Positions 1 to 9,060 of a stretch of DNA of 64,000 nt are shown here, in pieces. The DNA is from Streptomyces maremycinicus (lineage in GTDB: Bacteria; Actinomycetota; Actinomycetes; Streptomycetales; Streptomycetaceae). Each line of letters begins with the position of its first letter. Position 1 is the stretch's first letter. The notes below the pieces were generated by a model. That model did not search any database and was not told the DNA's origin. It saw only the letters and a list, made by a program, of their open reading frames with translations. The stretch is from assembly GCF_001184025.1 (NCBI RefSeq), contig NZ_BBYG01000011.1:145574-209573 (forward strand), given 5' to 3'. The translations under genes were made by a program, and so were the position numbers.

Positions 1-3000
1 TGGTCCTTGAGGTTGGACACGCTCGCTTCGACCCGGCGCTCGGTGTCGGTGAGTTTGCGTTGGGCGCCTTCATAGCGGGCCATCGCCTGCTGCACGGCCG
101 GCTCGGCCGCATCGGCGGTGCCTTGATAGGCGTCCGGTGCGGTATGGACGCCAAGGTGTTCGATCGTGGTGCCCAAGCGCGCCAAGACATTGCCGAAGGC
201 ATCGAGTTCGCGGGTGTGCTGGCTCTGCTGCCTGCGGGCCGCGTTGTACTGCTCGTTGGTGCGGCGCTCGGCTTCCTTGGCCTGGGCCTGTGCGTCTTCG
301 GCGCGTGCGGTCAGGTCGCGGGCCTCTTCGAGGGTGTGCGGGGTCCACCGCTCGGTGTCCTGGGCACTGAGGTTTCCAGCTGGGCCGGTGAGAGTGTGGT
401 GTCGTTCTTTGAGTCGGCTCTCCTTGTCGCGTAGCCGCTGCAGCTGCTCTTGGAGACTGTTGATCTGCTGGGTCAGGCCGCGCTCTACGGCGTCTCGGTG
501 GACCTCATCCGCGGCGGCAGGGGTGCGGCTGTGCCTTTTGGCGAGGGGCTTGATCCGGTCGGGGACCTGCGCCCACTCCTCCTGGCAGGCGCGCAGGGTG
601 TTTTCTGCGTCTGTGGCGCGCTGGCGCTGGTCTTCTCCGATGTCCACACTGCGCAGGTCGTCCAGGGCCTGTTCGTAGCGGTACTGGAGTGCGGCGAGCG
701 CTTCGGGGGGCGTGCCCTCGGCTTGTTGAGCCTGCTCTGCCTCGGGCGTCGCGGTGATCTTCTTGCGCGCCTGGGCATGACTCCGGGCCAGCTGGGTGGC
801 GGCTTCCACGGCCCGGGTCATGCGCGTGATGTCGTCGTGGGCCGCCTCTTCTTTCTCGTCTAATGCTTCGAGTTCGCGTCGGCGCTGCTGGGCTTCTTCC
901 TCCAGGACGGCGATCCGGTCGCGTGCCTGGCCGGCCTTGTTCTCCGCCTCTGCGAGCCGATGCAGGTCATGGGCGGTGCCGGTGGCCTTGCGGTGGGCTG
1001 AGTCCTGCTCCTTGCAGGCCCCTTCGGCAGCGGCGACGGCGTCGTCGAGTTGTTCGGCACGGGTGCGCGCGGCGTCAAGGCTGACTTGGGCTGCCTCCGC
1101 CGCCTCTTGGAGCTCCTGGAGCTGTTCGAGCCGGACCGGTACGGGCACGGAGCCGGTTTCGTGCAGCCAGTTCGCGATCTTGTTGTCCAGATCGCGGGTG
1201 AGGGCGAGGCGTTCCTCAAGCTCCGCCAATGCCTGGGCGGAGGCCGCCAGGCGTGCTTCGACTCTGGCGCGTTCCACTGCGGCGGCCTGCTCGTCGTGCA
1301 GGGCCGGCGTCGGCTCGGGCACCGTCCGGCCGCTCACGTCGGGTGCGGGCGTCAGCATCCGCTCTCCGGTCCCCACCGCGATGGCCGCAGCGGGCAGGGG
1401 ACGGGTGCGCTCCAGATGACGCTGCGCCGCTTCCAGCGCCGGGGGGCCGCCGCTCACGATGATGCCGCCGACCAGGTCCGGGTGGGCGGTGATGACGCTG
1501 TGGTGGTCGTCTGCGGGGACGTTGTCACGCAGCCACTGCCAGCCCGGTACGGCGTCGGTGCCGTGGGCCGTGAGCTCGGCGCACAGGGAGCGGACCTCTT
1601 TGGTGGCGGGCAGGAGGCCGTCACTGATGTCCAGGGCGGCGAGCAGTTCTTCATCCGCGCTGTGCTCGTGCTGGGTCCGCCGCAGTGTCCTGTCCAGAGC
1701 GGTGCTCCGGCGCTCGGCCAGGTTCTGCAGTGCGGTGCAGTGGTCGGCGAGCCAGGCCAGGGCATCGCCGTCTTGGAGGTGCTCGGGGCTGAGCTCGAGT
1801 AGTTCCGCGGTCAGCGCGTGGCGGCGTACGGTCTCGGCGCGGTTGCGCAGCCGGGTGATGGCTGCTTCGGCTTCCTTGGCCGCTCGGCGGTCGTCGAGAG
1901 CCTGCTGCTGGACGTCGGGCAGCCGCTGGTATGCCTGGGTGCGGCGGGTGCGGGCAAGGTCCTGTTCCTGCTCCGCTTCCTCAAGCAGGCGGCCGTGGTG
2001 ATCTGCTTCGGCGTCCATCCGTGCCGAGGCGTCCGCGGCGCTCTCGTCGGTCTTCACCTGCTCCTGCTCACGGGCAGTGTGCAGCTGCTGCTCGAAGTCC
2101 TGCACCTGGCGGCGGAGCAGGCGCTGTTCTCCCTCAGCCGTGCCGGCGTGCGTGTGGAGCGAGTTGCTGCGCTCACGCCACTGCTGGATGCTGCCGCGAG
2201 TCTCGACGATCTTCTTGTTCACATCGTCGGCCTCGGTGCGTGCCTGCGACTCGGCTGCCGCGTAGCGTGCCCGCAGTGCTGCCGCGGCTGTGTCACGTGC
2301 CTGTACATACGGGGCAGCGGCCTGTTCGGCCTGCGAGAGGGCCTGCTGCATACGGCTGTGGTGATCCTGGGCTGCCGCGTGACGGAGGGCGACGGGGACG
2401 CTGCGCCAGCCCGCCAGGCTGTCCTGCAGCTCCTGGGTTTCCCCGGCCACTCTTTTCTGTTCCGCGGCTGCTTCGCGCAGCTCGATACCGCAAGAAGCCC
2501 ATCGCACATGCGCCACTCGCGCATTGGCGACGTCCAGGTCCTGCTTGGCTGCTTCATGGTCGCGGTATGCGGTGTTGACCGTGCCGGTGGTTGTCTGCGC
2601 GGCGGCAATGAGGATCTGATGCCGGCGCATCAGCCCTGACGCGAGGGTGACCAGGCCGGATTTGGCCTGGGCGGTCTCCCGCTGCTGGTCGGTGTGCTCC
2701 TGGTGCCGGTCGGCGACCTGGGAGCAGATCTGCTCCATGGCCAGGGCGAACTGCCGCTCCTTGCCTAGCTTCTCGCGCTGGTCGTGCGCGCTCGCATAGG
2801 TCGCGAAGGCGTCGCCGAGTTTTGCGTACTTGTCGTCGTCGTTGGCCTTCTCCAGCAGCCACTGGACGAACGCTCCGGCGCTGGAGGTGGTGAACGCTTC
2901 GGCCGCGCCGCTCTCGGTGGCGTTCATCTTGCGCTGGACATCGAAGAGGCCGGGCTCAAGTCCCAGGCTGTCTTGGTGTTTTTCCCACTTCTCCTGCACC

Positions 3001-3527
3001 TCCAGGATCTGCAGTTCCAACGCTTCTACCGTGCTCTGCAGTTCGCGCAGCTCGGTGCAGTAGTGGTCGAAGGGCAGCCAGTGCCCGTCGCGGTGGAAGG
3101 GAAGGGCGTCGGCGCTCAGGGCAGCGCTCGGGTGGAAGCTGTAGAAGCGGCGCTTTATGCCGTCGCCCTCGGGAGCGAGGACTTGCGCCGTGACCAGGAG
3201 CCTGCCGGTGCGGGCATCGGCCCATTCCAGGACAATGTGGGAGGGCTGGGCCAGGGAGACCACGAAGTTTCGCAGCACCTCCAGGTCCTGGTGGCGGCGC
3301 GGGATCGTGGTGCAGGTGATGCCGGTCAGCAGCACGCCTTTGCCGCCGCCGTTTTGGAGCATGACCAGGCTGGCCGGTGAGGGCCGCTGCGTGACGTGCC
3401 CGGCCACCGGCACCAGGGAGGCCGCCTGTACCGGTGCGCCCACTGCGGAGAAGTCCAGGTCCACGTTCTCGTAGCGGGCATCGCGCGGCCCGAAATTACG
3501 CAGCAGGATGCGGTTCAACTCGTACAT
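1..3527 (-). CDS. Large SMC/MukB-like coiled-coil ATPase, 3' end cut off by the window edge
   Basis: At least 1,175 codons are open from ATG 3527 to the left edge, so the C-terminal ATPase half (signature motif, Walker B) lies outside. The N-terminal ~190 residues form an ATPase head with a P-loop-like LQNGGGKGVLL (Lys63). From ~200 on the protein is mostly Glu/Gln/Arg/Ala-rich coiled coil, broken at ~630-720 by a non-coiled stretch that could be a hinge. AAGGA lies 8 nt before the start, and the gene follows the kite-like gene after 35 nt, so it is the last visible gene of a three-gene operon. The architecture is that of MukB, MksB or JetC. I infer a DNA-loading ATPase, possibly for defence. 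Oddly, Gly64 replaces the Ser/Thr that normally follows the P-loop Lys. Confidence 0.8.
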   Translation of the reverse strand, partial: MYELNRILLRNFGPRDARYENVDLDFSAVGAPVQAASLVPVAGHVTQRPSPASLVMLQNGGGKGVLLTGITCTTIPRRHQDLEVLRNFVVSLAQPSHIVLEWADARTGRLLVTAQVLAPEGDGIKRRFYSFHPSAALSADALPFHRDGHWLPFDHYCTELRELQSTVEALELQILEVQEKWEKHQDSLGLEPGLFDVQRKMNATESGAAEAFTTSSAGAFVQWLLEKANDDDKYAKLGDAFATYASAHDQREKLGKERQFALAMEQICSQVADRHQEHTDQQRETAQAKSGLVTLASGLMRRHQILIAAAQTTTGTVNTAYRDHEAAKQDLDVANARVAHVRWASCGIELREAAAEQKRVAGETQELQDSLAGWRSVPVALRHAAAQDHHSRMQQALSQAEQAAAPYVQARDTAAAALRARYAAAESQARTEADDVNKKIVETRGSIQQWRERSNSLHTHAGTAEGEQRLLRRQVQDFEQQLHTAREQEQVKTDESAADASARMDAEADHHGRLLEEAEQEQDLARTRRTQAYQRLPDVQQQALDDRRAAKEAEAAITRLRNRAETVRRHALTAELLELSPEHLQDGDALAWLADHCTALQNLAERRSTALDRTLRRTQHEHSADEELLAALDISDGLLPATKEVRSLCAELTAHGTDAVPGWQWLRDNVPADDHHSVITAHPDLVGGIIVSGGPPALEAAQRHLERTRPLPAAAIAVGTGERMLTPAPDVSGRTVPEPTPALHDEQAAAVERARVEARLAASAQALAELEERLALTRDLDNKIANWLHETGSVPVPVRLEQLQELQEAAEAAQVSLDAARTRAEQLDDAVAAAEGACKEQDSAHRKATGTAHDLHRLAEAENKAGQARDRIAVLEEEAQQRRRELEALDEKEEAAHDDITRMTRAVEAATQLARSHAQARKKITATPEAEQAQQAEGTPPEALAALQYRYEQALDDLRSVDIGEDQRQRATDAENTLRACQEEWAQVPDRIKPLAKRHSRTPAAADEVHRDAVERGLTQQINSLQEQLQRLRDKESRLKERHHTLTGPAGNLSAQDTERWTPHTLEEARDLTARAEDAQAQAKEAERRTNEQYNAARRQQSQHTRELDAFGNVLARLGTTIEHLGVHTAPDAYQGTADAAEPAVQQAMARYEGAQRKLTDTERRVEASVSNLKD

Positions 3528-3562
3528 GAAGAGGGGTCCTTGTGTCGCGGAGGCGTCAGAGG

Positions 3563-4378
3563 TCAGAGGGGAGGGGCGGAGTCCGGCAGCATGCCGGTGT
3601 CTGCACTGTCGGTGTGTTCCGCAGCGCCGGGCGGGGGCGTCGCGTCGTGGTGCGCCAGGGCCGCTACTCCCAGGGCGGCCAGTTCCTGGAGCATGTCCTG
3701 GGCTGCCTGGTCACGGATGTGCAGCCGGTACTGGACGTTGGTGGCGTACGTGCCGCCGCCTTCCTCACTGGTCCCCCGGACGAACCCGCGCTGCTCGAGG
3801 TGTGTGAACGCCTTCTTGACCAGCGCGTAGGTTGCCGAGAGCGGTGTTCTGTCCTTGTCCGTTCGGCCGGTGGGGTTGCGGCGCAGATAGGTCCGCCACA
3901 GTCCCTCTAACCCGGGGCTGCCCGCCGGTGGGTTGGTGTCCTCGCCGGCGGCTGCGGCCCGGCGTTCCAGGACGGCTGCATAGGCCCGGACGTCCTCGTC
4001 GACTTTATGCACCGAGATGCGGGCGACGTGCTCGTCGTCGTCCATGTCTTCGGGACGGGGGAAGGCCCGCGAGGCGATGGCCAGGTGGGCGAGCAGATAG
4101 AGCGGCCTGTGCTCCGTCTGCGGCACGAGGTCGGCGACGGAGACGGCGAAGTCCGTCTCGGGTGTGGTTGCCAGGATCAGACCGGCCTGCGGGTGCGCTT
4201 CTTGGGCGGTCAGGTCAAAGCCCTGTGCGACCTTCCGCACCAGCTGGGCGAAGTCCGGCTCCGCGTCGAATCGCCGTACGAGCCGGGCGTACTCGCCGGA
4301 GCGGGCCGGGGACTTGCCGCGGGTCATGGCCAAGGCCACCATCCGGGCAGCCGCGGCAACGTCGTCGTACTGCGTCAT
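3563..4378 (-). CDS. Winged-helix (kite/MukE/JetB-like) partner of the SMC-like ATPase
   Basis: This 271-residue protein starts at ATG 4378, overlapping the upstream stop as ATGA, so the two are probably translationally coupled. Residues ~1-110 are helical and Ala-rich. Residues ~160-250 look like a winged helix (LVKKAFTHLEQRGFV, then a Gly-rich turn and a Tyr-rich strand). The last ~25 residues are low-complexity Pro/Ala. Position between a coiled-coil domain protein and an SMC-like ATPase, and the size, fit the kite subunit of MukBEF- or Wadjet-type complexes. I see no direct family signature, so the assignment is from architecture and context. A plain DNA-binding regulator is the main alternative. 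Confidence 0.65.
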   Translation of the reverse strand: MTQYDDVAAAARMVALAMTRGKSPARSGEYARLVRRFDAEPDFAQLVRKVAQGFDLTAQEAHPQAGLILATTPETDFAVSVADLVPQTEHRPLYLLAHLAIASRAFPRPEDMDDDEHVARISVHKVDEDVRAYAAVLERRAAAAGEDTNPPAGSPGLEGLWRTYLRRNPTGRTDKDRTPLSATYALVKKAFTHLEQRGFVRGTSEEGGGTYATNVQYRLHIRDQAAQDMLQELAALGVAALAHHDATPPPGAAEHTDSADTGMLPDSAPPL

Positions 4379-5928
4379 GCACTCGGCTCCAGATCTTCGC
4401 TCGTGCTCCGGGCGCCAGACCCTGGCGCGTCAGGCGGCTGCGCGCCAGGGCCCGTATTCACGCCGTCGCCCAACGGCTCGCCCCTGGTCGGCATCAGCAG
4501 GAAGTCGCTGCCACCGAAGGCCAGGTCGTCCAGAGAGGTCCCGTCATCAACAGCGATGACGGCTTCCTCCCCGCGCAGCAGCTCGGCGACGGGGACATGC
4601 CTAAACCGGTGCGCCGTCTTCATGGCCAGCAAATGGTCGGTGTCATCGTCAGGCCCTCTGTCCTCTCCCCACTGGCGGGCGTGTTCAAGTAACTGCGACA
4701 GCCTGATGCCCTGCCCGGGGATGGACGCAAGCAGTCTGTCCACCGCGGCGTGCTGCGCCTCATCGAACCGTGGCAGATCGGGCACCTCCGCCCGGTCCTC
4801 CAGGGCGTGTACCTCGACCAGCTCGACATCGTCCTGCTCCGGCATACGCATCAGGGCCTCGAAGTAGTCCGGCAGGTACATCACCCGCGGCCGGACCGGG
4901 CCGAGCACCCCGCGCACGAACGCCTCCAACGGCCGCTGGCTGTCCTCGATGCTCAGCTCCAGAGCCGGCTCCAGGAGCTGGCTGCGCAAGTGGACCCGCG
5001 CATGGACCACGGGAGCCACGAAGATCTGCCGGTCCTGCTGGTGCCGGAACTCAGGCACCACCTTGAGCAGCATGTCGATCAGCATCGAGTGCCGCTGCAG
5101 GCAGTCCCCGATCAGCGCATCCAGCGACTCCAGCTGCTGCCGCTTGTGCTCCTCCTCGGTGACCTCAAGCAGCTGGGCCACCTGCTGCTTCATCTGACTC
5201 TCCACCCGGGACCTGTCCTGGACATGGTCCTGGGCTTCTTTCAGGGGCCCCTCAAGGTCTGCTTCCCAGTCGATGGTGCGCACGTTCCGCTTCATCTCCT
5301 CCATGCGGTCGAGCAGTTCCTTGGCATACCGCAGGCTCTGCAGATGGGCGGTGCGGGCGGCCTGCCACGCCTCGCTGATCCGCGCACGCTTGAGCAGTGC
5401 TTCCAGCTTGGCCTCTGCCGCGATCTGCTCGGAAGCGATGTCCACGTCGACCGCGTGGACGAGCACCGTGATGGCCGCATCAGTAACTGTCAGCGCCGCT
5501 TGCCCGGCCTCGTCCGGCACGTCCTTGAGGATCTGGAACGGGAAGTCCTTGACCACGAAGCCGTCGGCCGTCACGCTGCCGATGTCGTGCGAGAAACACC
5601 GGTCATGCTTCTCGGTATTGATCAGCCGCTCCACCACCCAGCGGGCGACCTCCCGGTACTCGCCTCCGGGTCGGCCGGGCATCTGGAGCGCGGCAGACTC
5701 AGCCGCCTCCTCCACGACAACTTCCTGTCGCACTGCCGACCGTGTCCCTATCCGCAGCGTCACGCAGTCAATGGCTGTCAGCGCGACTTCGGCCAGTCGG
5801 TAGCCCTCCCAGCCCCGTTCCCGCTTCACCGGACTGTCGTCAAGCGCCAGCAGCGGCCGTACCACCGCCAGCGCTTTCATCCGCGACGTAATGCTCTCGT
5901 ACGCCGCAGACGAGTCGCCAAAGAACAC
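4375..5928 (-). CDS. Kleisin-like (MukF/JetA-like) candidate, first gene of the SMC operon
   Basis: I choose GTG 5928 because GGAGGA lies exactly 6 nt upstream; a TTG 15 nt further out would put that Shine-Dalgarno inside the gene. The product is 517 residues. An N-terminal globular part (~1-180) is followed by a long charged helical, coiled-coil region (~190-300), a beta-rich part and a C-terminal helical segment (~375-460) before an acidic, Pro/Gly-rich tail. No catalytic motif is visible. Order (this gene, winged-helix gene, giant ATPase) and lengths match jetA-jetB-jetC and mukF-mukE-mukB, so a kleisin role is inferred. I could not assign a Pfam family by eye. It could also be a scaffold or sensor specific to this element. 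Confidence 0.6.
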   Translation of the reverse strand: MFFGDSSAAYESITSRMKALAVVRPLLALDDSPVKRERGWEGYRLAEVALTAIDCVTLRIGTRSAVRQEVVVEEAAESAALQMPGRPGGEYREVARWVVERLINTEKHDRCFSHDIGSVTADGFVVKDFPFQILKDVPDEAGQAALTVTDAAITVLVHAVDVDIASEQIAAEAKLEALLKRARISEAWQAARTAHLQSLRYAKELLDRMEEMKRNVRTIDWEADLEGPLKEAQDHVQDRSRVESQMKQQVAQLLEVTEEEHKRQQLESLDALIGDCLQRHSMLIDMLLKVVPEFRHQQDRQIFVAPVVHARVHLRSQLLEPALELSIEDSQRPLEAFVRGVLGPVRPRVMYLPDYFEALMRMPEQDDVELVEVHALEDRAEVPDLPRFDEAQHAAVDRLLASIPGQGIRLSQLLEHARQWGEDRGPDDDTDHLLAMKTAHRFRHVPVAELLRGEEAVIAVDDGTSLDDLAFGGSDFLLMPTRGEPLGDGVNTGPGAQPPDAPGSGARSTSEDLEPSA

Positions 5929-6768
5929 CGGGCATCCTCCCAACGCTGCTCATCCGACAGGGAATTCACGCTAGAGCACGGCACTGACAATGCATCAGAA
6001 AACGAACACACAGGCGATTTCTGGCGGTCGGTTGCATCCACCGGCCTTGTTTCCGGTGGACCGCATTGCGGTACCTCGACGCTCTCTCGCCTTGGGCCCT
6101 GTGCGTACGTGCAGGGCGCCACCGTTGTCCCGTAGCAACTCGCGGCGATGTCTTTGCATGGGCGTCTTCCGGCTCAGCGCATAACCTCCGTGACGAGGCG
6201 TGCACCGGTCTGTGGGTGAACACGTTCAAGCCAGCCCCGGGAGTCGGTGGGGCCTGACCTGCCCCTCTTCCACCCCAAGCCGACACCCGGGACTGAAGAG
6301 AAGTCCGCGCTTTCCCACCGCCAGATGGCCAGCGCGGACGACATGCAACGATCCGCAGAAGCCCCGGTTTCGCTAACCGGGGATCACCTGCTACCTATCG
6401 CGCTGCGCAGTGCCGCCGTGACCGAATGAGCGGGCTGACCGTTCGGCGGCAACTACGCCCTCGCCGCTGAGGCCGTCCGCAGGCTCTGTGATGGGGGCGC
6501 TGGCACTCTCCTCAGCGCCAGATGGCTGGCGGCAGGTCCGGGTGATGCTGCACCTGCTGCCCGCGTTCTCGCTCACAGCAGACGAGAAAGAGCCCCAATG
6601 GACTGGAACCTTGCCCGGGACCATGTCAACGTACAACGTCCCGTAAAAAGACCAGGTCAGTGTAGGGATGCTGGCCTCCGGGGCGTCCGGCAGCAGGCTG
6701 GTCGCCACGGCAGCCCGTACCCGCGTCCAACTCGGTCTTGCCGCCGAGGCCACCCCAAGGAGGCCCAC
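5929..6768. other. Gene-free stretch upstream of the divergent SMC operon and regulator
   Basis: Open frames here are short, lack a convincing ribosome site and show no recognisable family. The stretch holds the leader of the leftward SMC-like operon and, at 6362-6382, a hairpin. It is less GC-rich than the core chromosome. It may carry decayed element genes, but I cannot name any. Confidence 0.4.
6362..6382. promoter_or_regulatory. Inverted repeat CCCCGGTT-N5-AACCGGGG
   Basis: A perfect 8-bp inverted repeat with a 5-nt loop (TCGCT). It shares the CCGGTT-N5-AACCGG core and identical spacing with the 14-bp hairpin at 7194-7226, on the other side of the small winged-helix gene. No T-run follows, so an operator or structural element is as likely as a terminator. 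Confidence 0.45.
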
Positions 6769-7137
6769 CTGTCGAATCCCGCTCTCCGGTCCGCCCGCTT
6801 CAATGCCCCCATCCTCTTGGCGCTCGGCGCCCTGAACGCGTGGACCGCACAGCAGCGTCACGATTACGGCGCCTTCTCCACGGCACTGTGCCTCTGCGGC
6901 TGTACGGCCGGGCTGTTCGGCGAGGACCTGGTGCAACCCGGCTACCGCCGTGATCGAGTGGTCCTCGCGCACGTCGCGACGCACCCCGGAGCCGCAACCC
7001 GGCAAGTTGCCCGAGCCGTTGGTGCTTCCGAACGCGTCGTGGCCCGCAACCTCGACCGGCTCACTGACGATGGGCTCCTGGTGCTCGTCATGGGCGGCGA
7101 GCCCCCCGTCTCCGGTCGTACCCGGCTGGCTTCCTGA
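6769..7137 (+). CDS. Small winged-helix DNA-binding protein of the island
   Basis: I set the start at CTG 6769 because AAGGAGG lies 5 nt upstream; upstream in-frame codons read as low-quality Arg/Pro-rich sequence. The product is 122 residues. Residues ~15-50 are Ala/Leu/Cys-rich and could be a hydrophobic helix or dimerisation segment. Residues ~60-110 form a MarR/IclR-like winged helix (TRQVARAVGASERVVARNL, then DDGLLV). It lies between the two related hairpins, divergent from the SMC-like operon and upstream of xis/int, so it may regulate the element and bind those palindromes. The exact family is unknown, and the C-terminal residues look short for a complete MarR protein. Confidence 0.55.
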   Translation: MSNPALRSARFNAPILLALGALNAWTAQQRHDYGAFSTALCLCGCTAGLFGEDLVQPGYRRDRVVLAHVATHPGAATRQVARAVGASERVVARNLDRLTDDGLLVLVMGGEPPVSGRTRLAS

Positions 7138-7193
7138 GCTTCGTCCGCTGGGAGCAGCCCGTGAACCTCCCTATGCGGGCGCGCAACATAGCC

Positions 7194-7226
7194 GACGATC
7201 GCCGGTTAGCCAAACCGGCGATCGTC
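7194..7226. promoter_or_regulatory. Perfect 14-bp inverted repeat downstream of the winged-helix gene
   Basis: The arms GACGATCGCCGGTT and AACCGGCGATCGTC are perfectly complementary around loop AGCCA. The hairpin lies 57 bp after the winged-helix stop and ~210 bp before xis. It may terminate the small gene (Streptomyces terminators often lack a T-run) or act as an operator, since its core repeats the 6362-6382 element. Confidence 0.6.
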
Positions 7227-7439
7227 CGGAGTATTGATGCCGTTCGCACCGGCTGCTTGGCGGTGGACCTGGAGCGGACAGCTCCTTCCCGGTGCCCAGG
7301 TGTCGTCTAGCGCCTGTTCAGTGCGCAGGGCCAGATCCCGGAAACCAAGAAAGGCACGAAACGCACCCAACGGCCAGCCACCTCACCACAGGCTGCCCCG
7401 GATTCTGCACCACTCGTAAGGAACCACACAGGACCTCCC

Positions 7440-7751
7440 ATGACTGCTCGCCTGCTACCCGTTCCCTCCACCGCACCGGACGCGCCTGGCGCTGTTGGTA
7501 AAGCGTTCCTGAATGTCAGGGACGCAGCCGAGTACCTCGGCCTGTCGCCCCAGACCCTGTACGTCTGGCGGCACCGGCGCCAAGGACCGCCCAGCTTCCG
7601 CATGGGCCAACGCGGCCGCGTCATGTACCGGCTGCAAGCGCTCGAAGCCTGGGTCCAGGAACAGGAACAGGCCGACTCGCGCTCCAACGCGGCTCTGAGC
7701 CCACTGACTGCTGCACCTCAGCATCGATCCGGCTATACGACAAGCGCTTGA
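7440..7751 (+). CDS. Excisionase-like MerR/HTH_17 DNA-binding protein
   Basis: This 103-residue protein carries a helix-turn-helix at ~22-66 (FLNVRDAAEYLGLSPQTLYV, then RMGQRGRVMYRLQALEAWV), the pattern of HTH_17/AlpA/Xis proteins of actinobacterial integrative elements. These bind near the attachment site and bias the integrase towards excision. It lies 37 bp upstream of the integrase on the same strand, the usual xis-int order. A run of ~300 bp before it has no gene apart from the hairpin. The tail (~80-103) is disordered. Xis function is inferred from domain and position. Confidence 0.8.
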   Translation: MTARLLPVPSTAPDAPGAVGKAFLNVRDAAEYLGLSPQTLYVWRHRRQGPPSFRMGQRGRVMYRLQALEAWVQEQEQADSRSNAALSPLTAAPQHRSGYTTSA

Positions 7752-7788
7752 CTGCGCTGTTTCAACCCCTTTCGACAAGGAGCCTCAC

Positions 7789-9060
7789 CTGGCCGGCTAC
7801 ATAGAAGATCGCTGGATCAAGAAGAAGAAGGACCCGGTAACGGGGAAAAGAGAGAAGACCGCTCGCTACGGCAAGGGGAAGCGATACAAGGTCGCCGGCA
7901 TACCCGGGGTCCGGGACCGTTCCTTCGACACACTGGAGGACGCCAAGGCGTGGCTTCGTCGGGCAGCCACCGACGAAGAACGCGGCGAGTTCGTGGACCC
8001 GCGCGATGGATCCATCGCGCTGGCCGACTACATCGCGTTGCACTGGGCGCCGGGCAGAGGGGGTGTTCCGAAGACCCAGGACAACCAGGAGCGGAGAGCG
8101 CGCCTTCACATTATTCCGCATCTGGGCGAGCTGCCGCTCAGGAACATCACGGCGGCCGAACTCCGCACGTACATCTCCACGTTGGAGGAGACAGTCTCCT
8201 CGGTCGACTACCGGCGAGGCATCTTGTCCGAGCTGTCCAGCATTCTGGAGGCGGCAGTCGACGACAAGCGGCTCCCCAGGAACCCCATGCACGCGAAGTC
8301 CGTACGGTGGCCGAAGGCGTCGAAGGAGCGACGCGAAGCGTGGTCGCTGGAGAGGGCACTGCATGTCCGGGATGTGATCAGCTCCCGGCACCGGATATCC
8401 GTCGTACTCGGACTCGGGTGCGGACTTCGGCAGGGTGAGGTCTTTGGACTGAGCCCCGAGGACATCGACTATGCGCGAGGCGTCCTCCATGTCCGTCGCC
8501 AAGTTCAGGCCATCAAGGGGAAGCTGTACTTTGCCCTGCCGAAGGGGGCGAAGACACGCACCGTTGACATGCCCTTCTCCGTGGCGGAGGAGTTGAAGCG
8601 TTACGTCGAGGCGTTCCCGCCAGTGGAGGTCGAGCTTCCGTGGGGGAAGCCGGAGGCGGACAAGCAGCGGAGGAAGTTCTCCCTCCTGCTCACCACGCGA
8701 TACGGCAATGCCGTGGCGGTGAACACGTGGAACACCTACACCTGGAAGCCGACGTTGGCCAAGGCTGGCATCATTCCGCCGCGCGCGAAGGGCGCGAAGG
8801 ACTGGCAGTGGGAGGCGGCGCCGAAGGACGGCTTCCACGTGCTGCGCCACACCTACGCCTCGATCATGCTGGAGGCCGGGGAGTCCGTGGTGACGCTGGC
8901 GCGATGGCTCGGGCACTCGTCCCCGGCTGTCACGCTTGGTTACTATGCTCACTTCATGCCAGAGGCCGGGAGCAAGGGCCGCACCGCCATTGACGGACTG
9001 CTGGGGAGACAGGGAGACGAGGATGCCAGTCGAAACTCCCCAGATTCTCCCCAGGGCTGA
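7789..9060 (+). CDS. Tyrosine-type site-specific integrase
   Basis: I start this at CTG 7789, with AAGGAG 6 nt upstream, giving 423 residues. A shorter GTG start at 7993 would delete the N-terminal arm-binding domain (IEDRWIKKKK and onward). A SAM-like core-binding domain occupies ~70-175. The catalytic domain has Arg214 (GLRQGEV), His350 and Arg353 (HVLRHTY), His376 (WLGHSS) and the nucleophile Tyr385 or 386 (GYYAHF), so the R-H-R-H-Y set is complete. The enzyme integrates and, with Xis, excises the element carrying the SMC-like operon. It ends 78 bp before a core chromosomal gene, so an attachment site is expected just downstream. Confidence 0.93.
   Translation: MAGYIEDRWIKKKKDPVTGKREKTARYGKGKRYKVAGIPGVRDRSFDTLEDAKAWLRRAATDEERGEFVDPRDGSIALADYIALHWAPGRGGVPKTQDNQERRARLHIIPHLGELPLRNITAAELRTYISTLEETVSSVDYRRGILSELSSILEAAVDDKRLPRNPMHAKSVRWPKASKERREAWSLERALHVRDVISSRHRISVVLGLGCGLRQGEVFGLSPEDIDYARGVLHVRRQVQAIKGKLYFALPKGAKTRTVDMPFSVAEELKRYVEAFPPVEVELPWGKPEADKQRRKFSLLLTTRYGNAVAVNTWNTYTWKPTLAKAGIIPPRAKGAKDWQWEAAPKDGFHVLRHTYASIMLEAGESVVTLARWLGHSSPAVTLGYYAHFMPEAGSKGRTAIDGLLGRQGDEDASRNSPDSPQG

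Noticed and set aside
5966..7005. Open frames on both strands between the SMC operon and the winged-helix gene
   Set aside because: They have no ribosome site, no family resemblance and mixed codon bias; only the frame from CTG 6769 has gene-like features.
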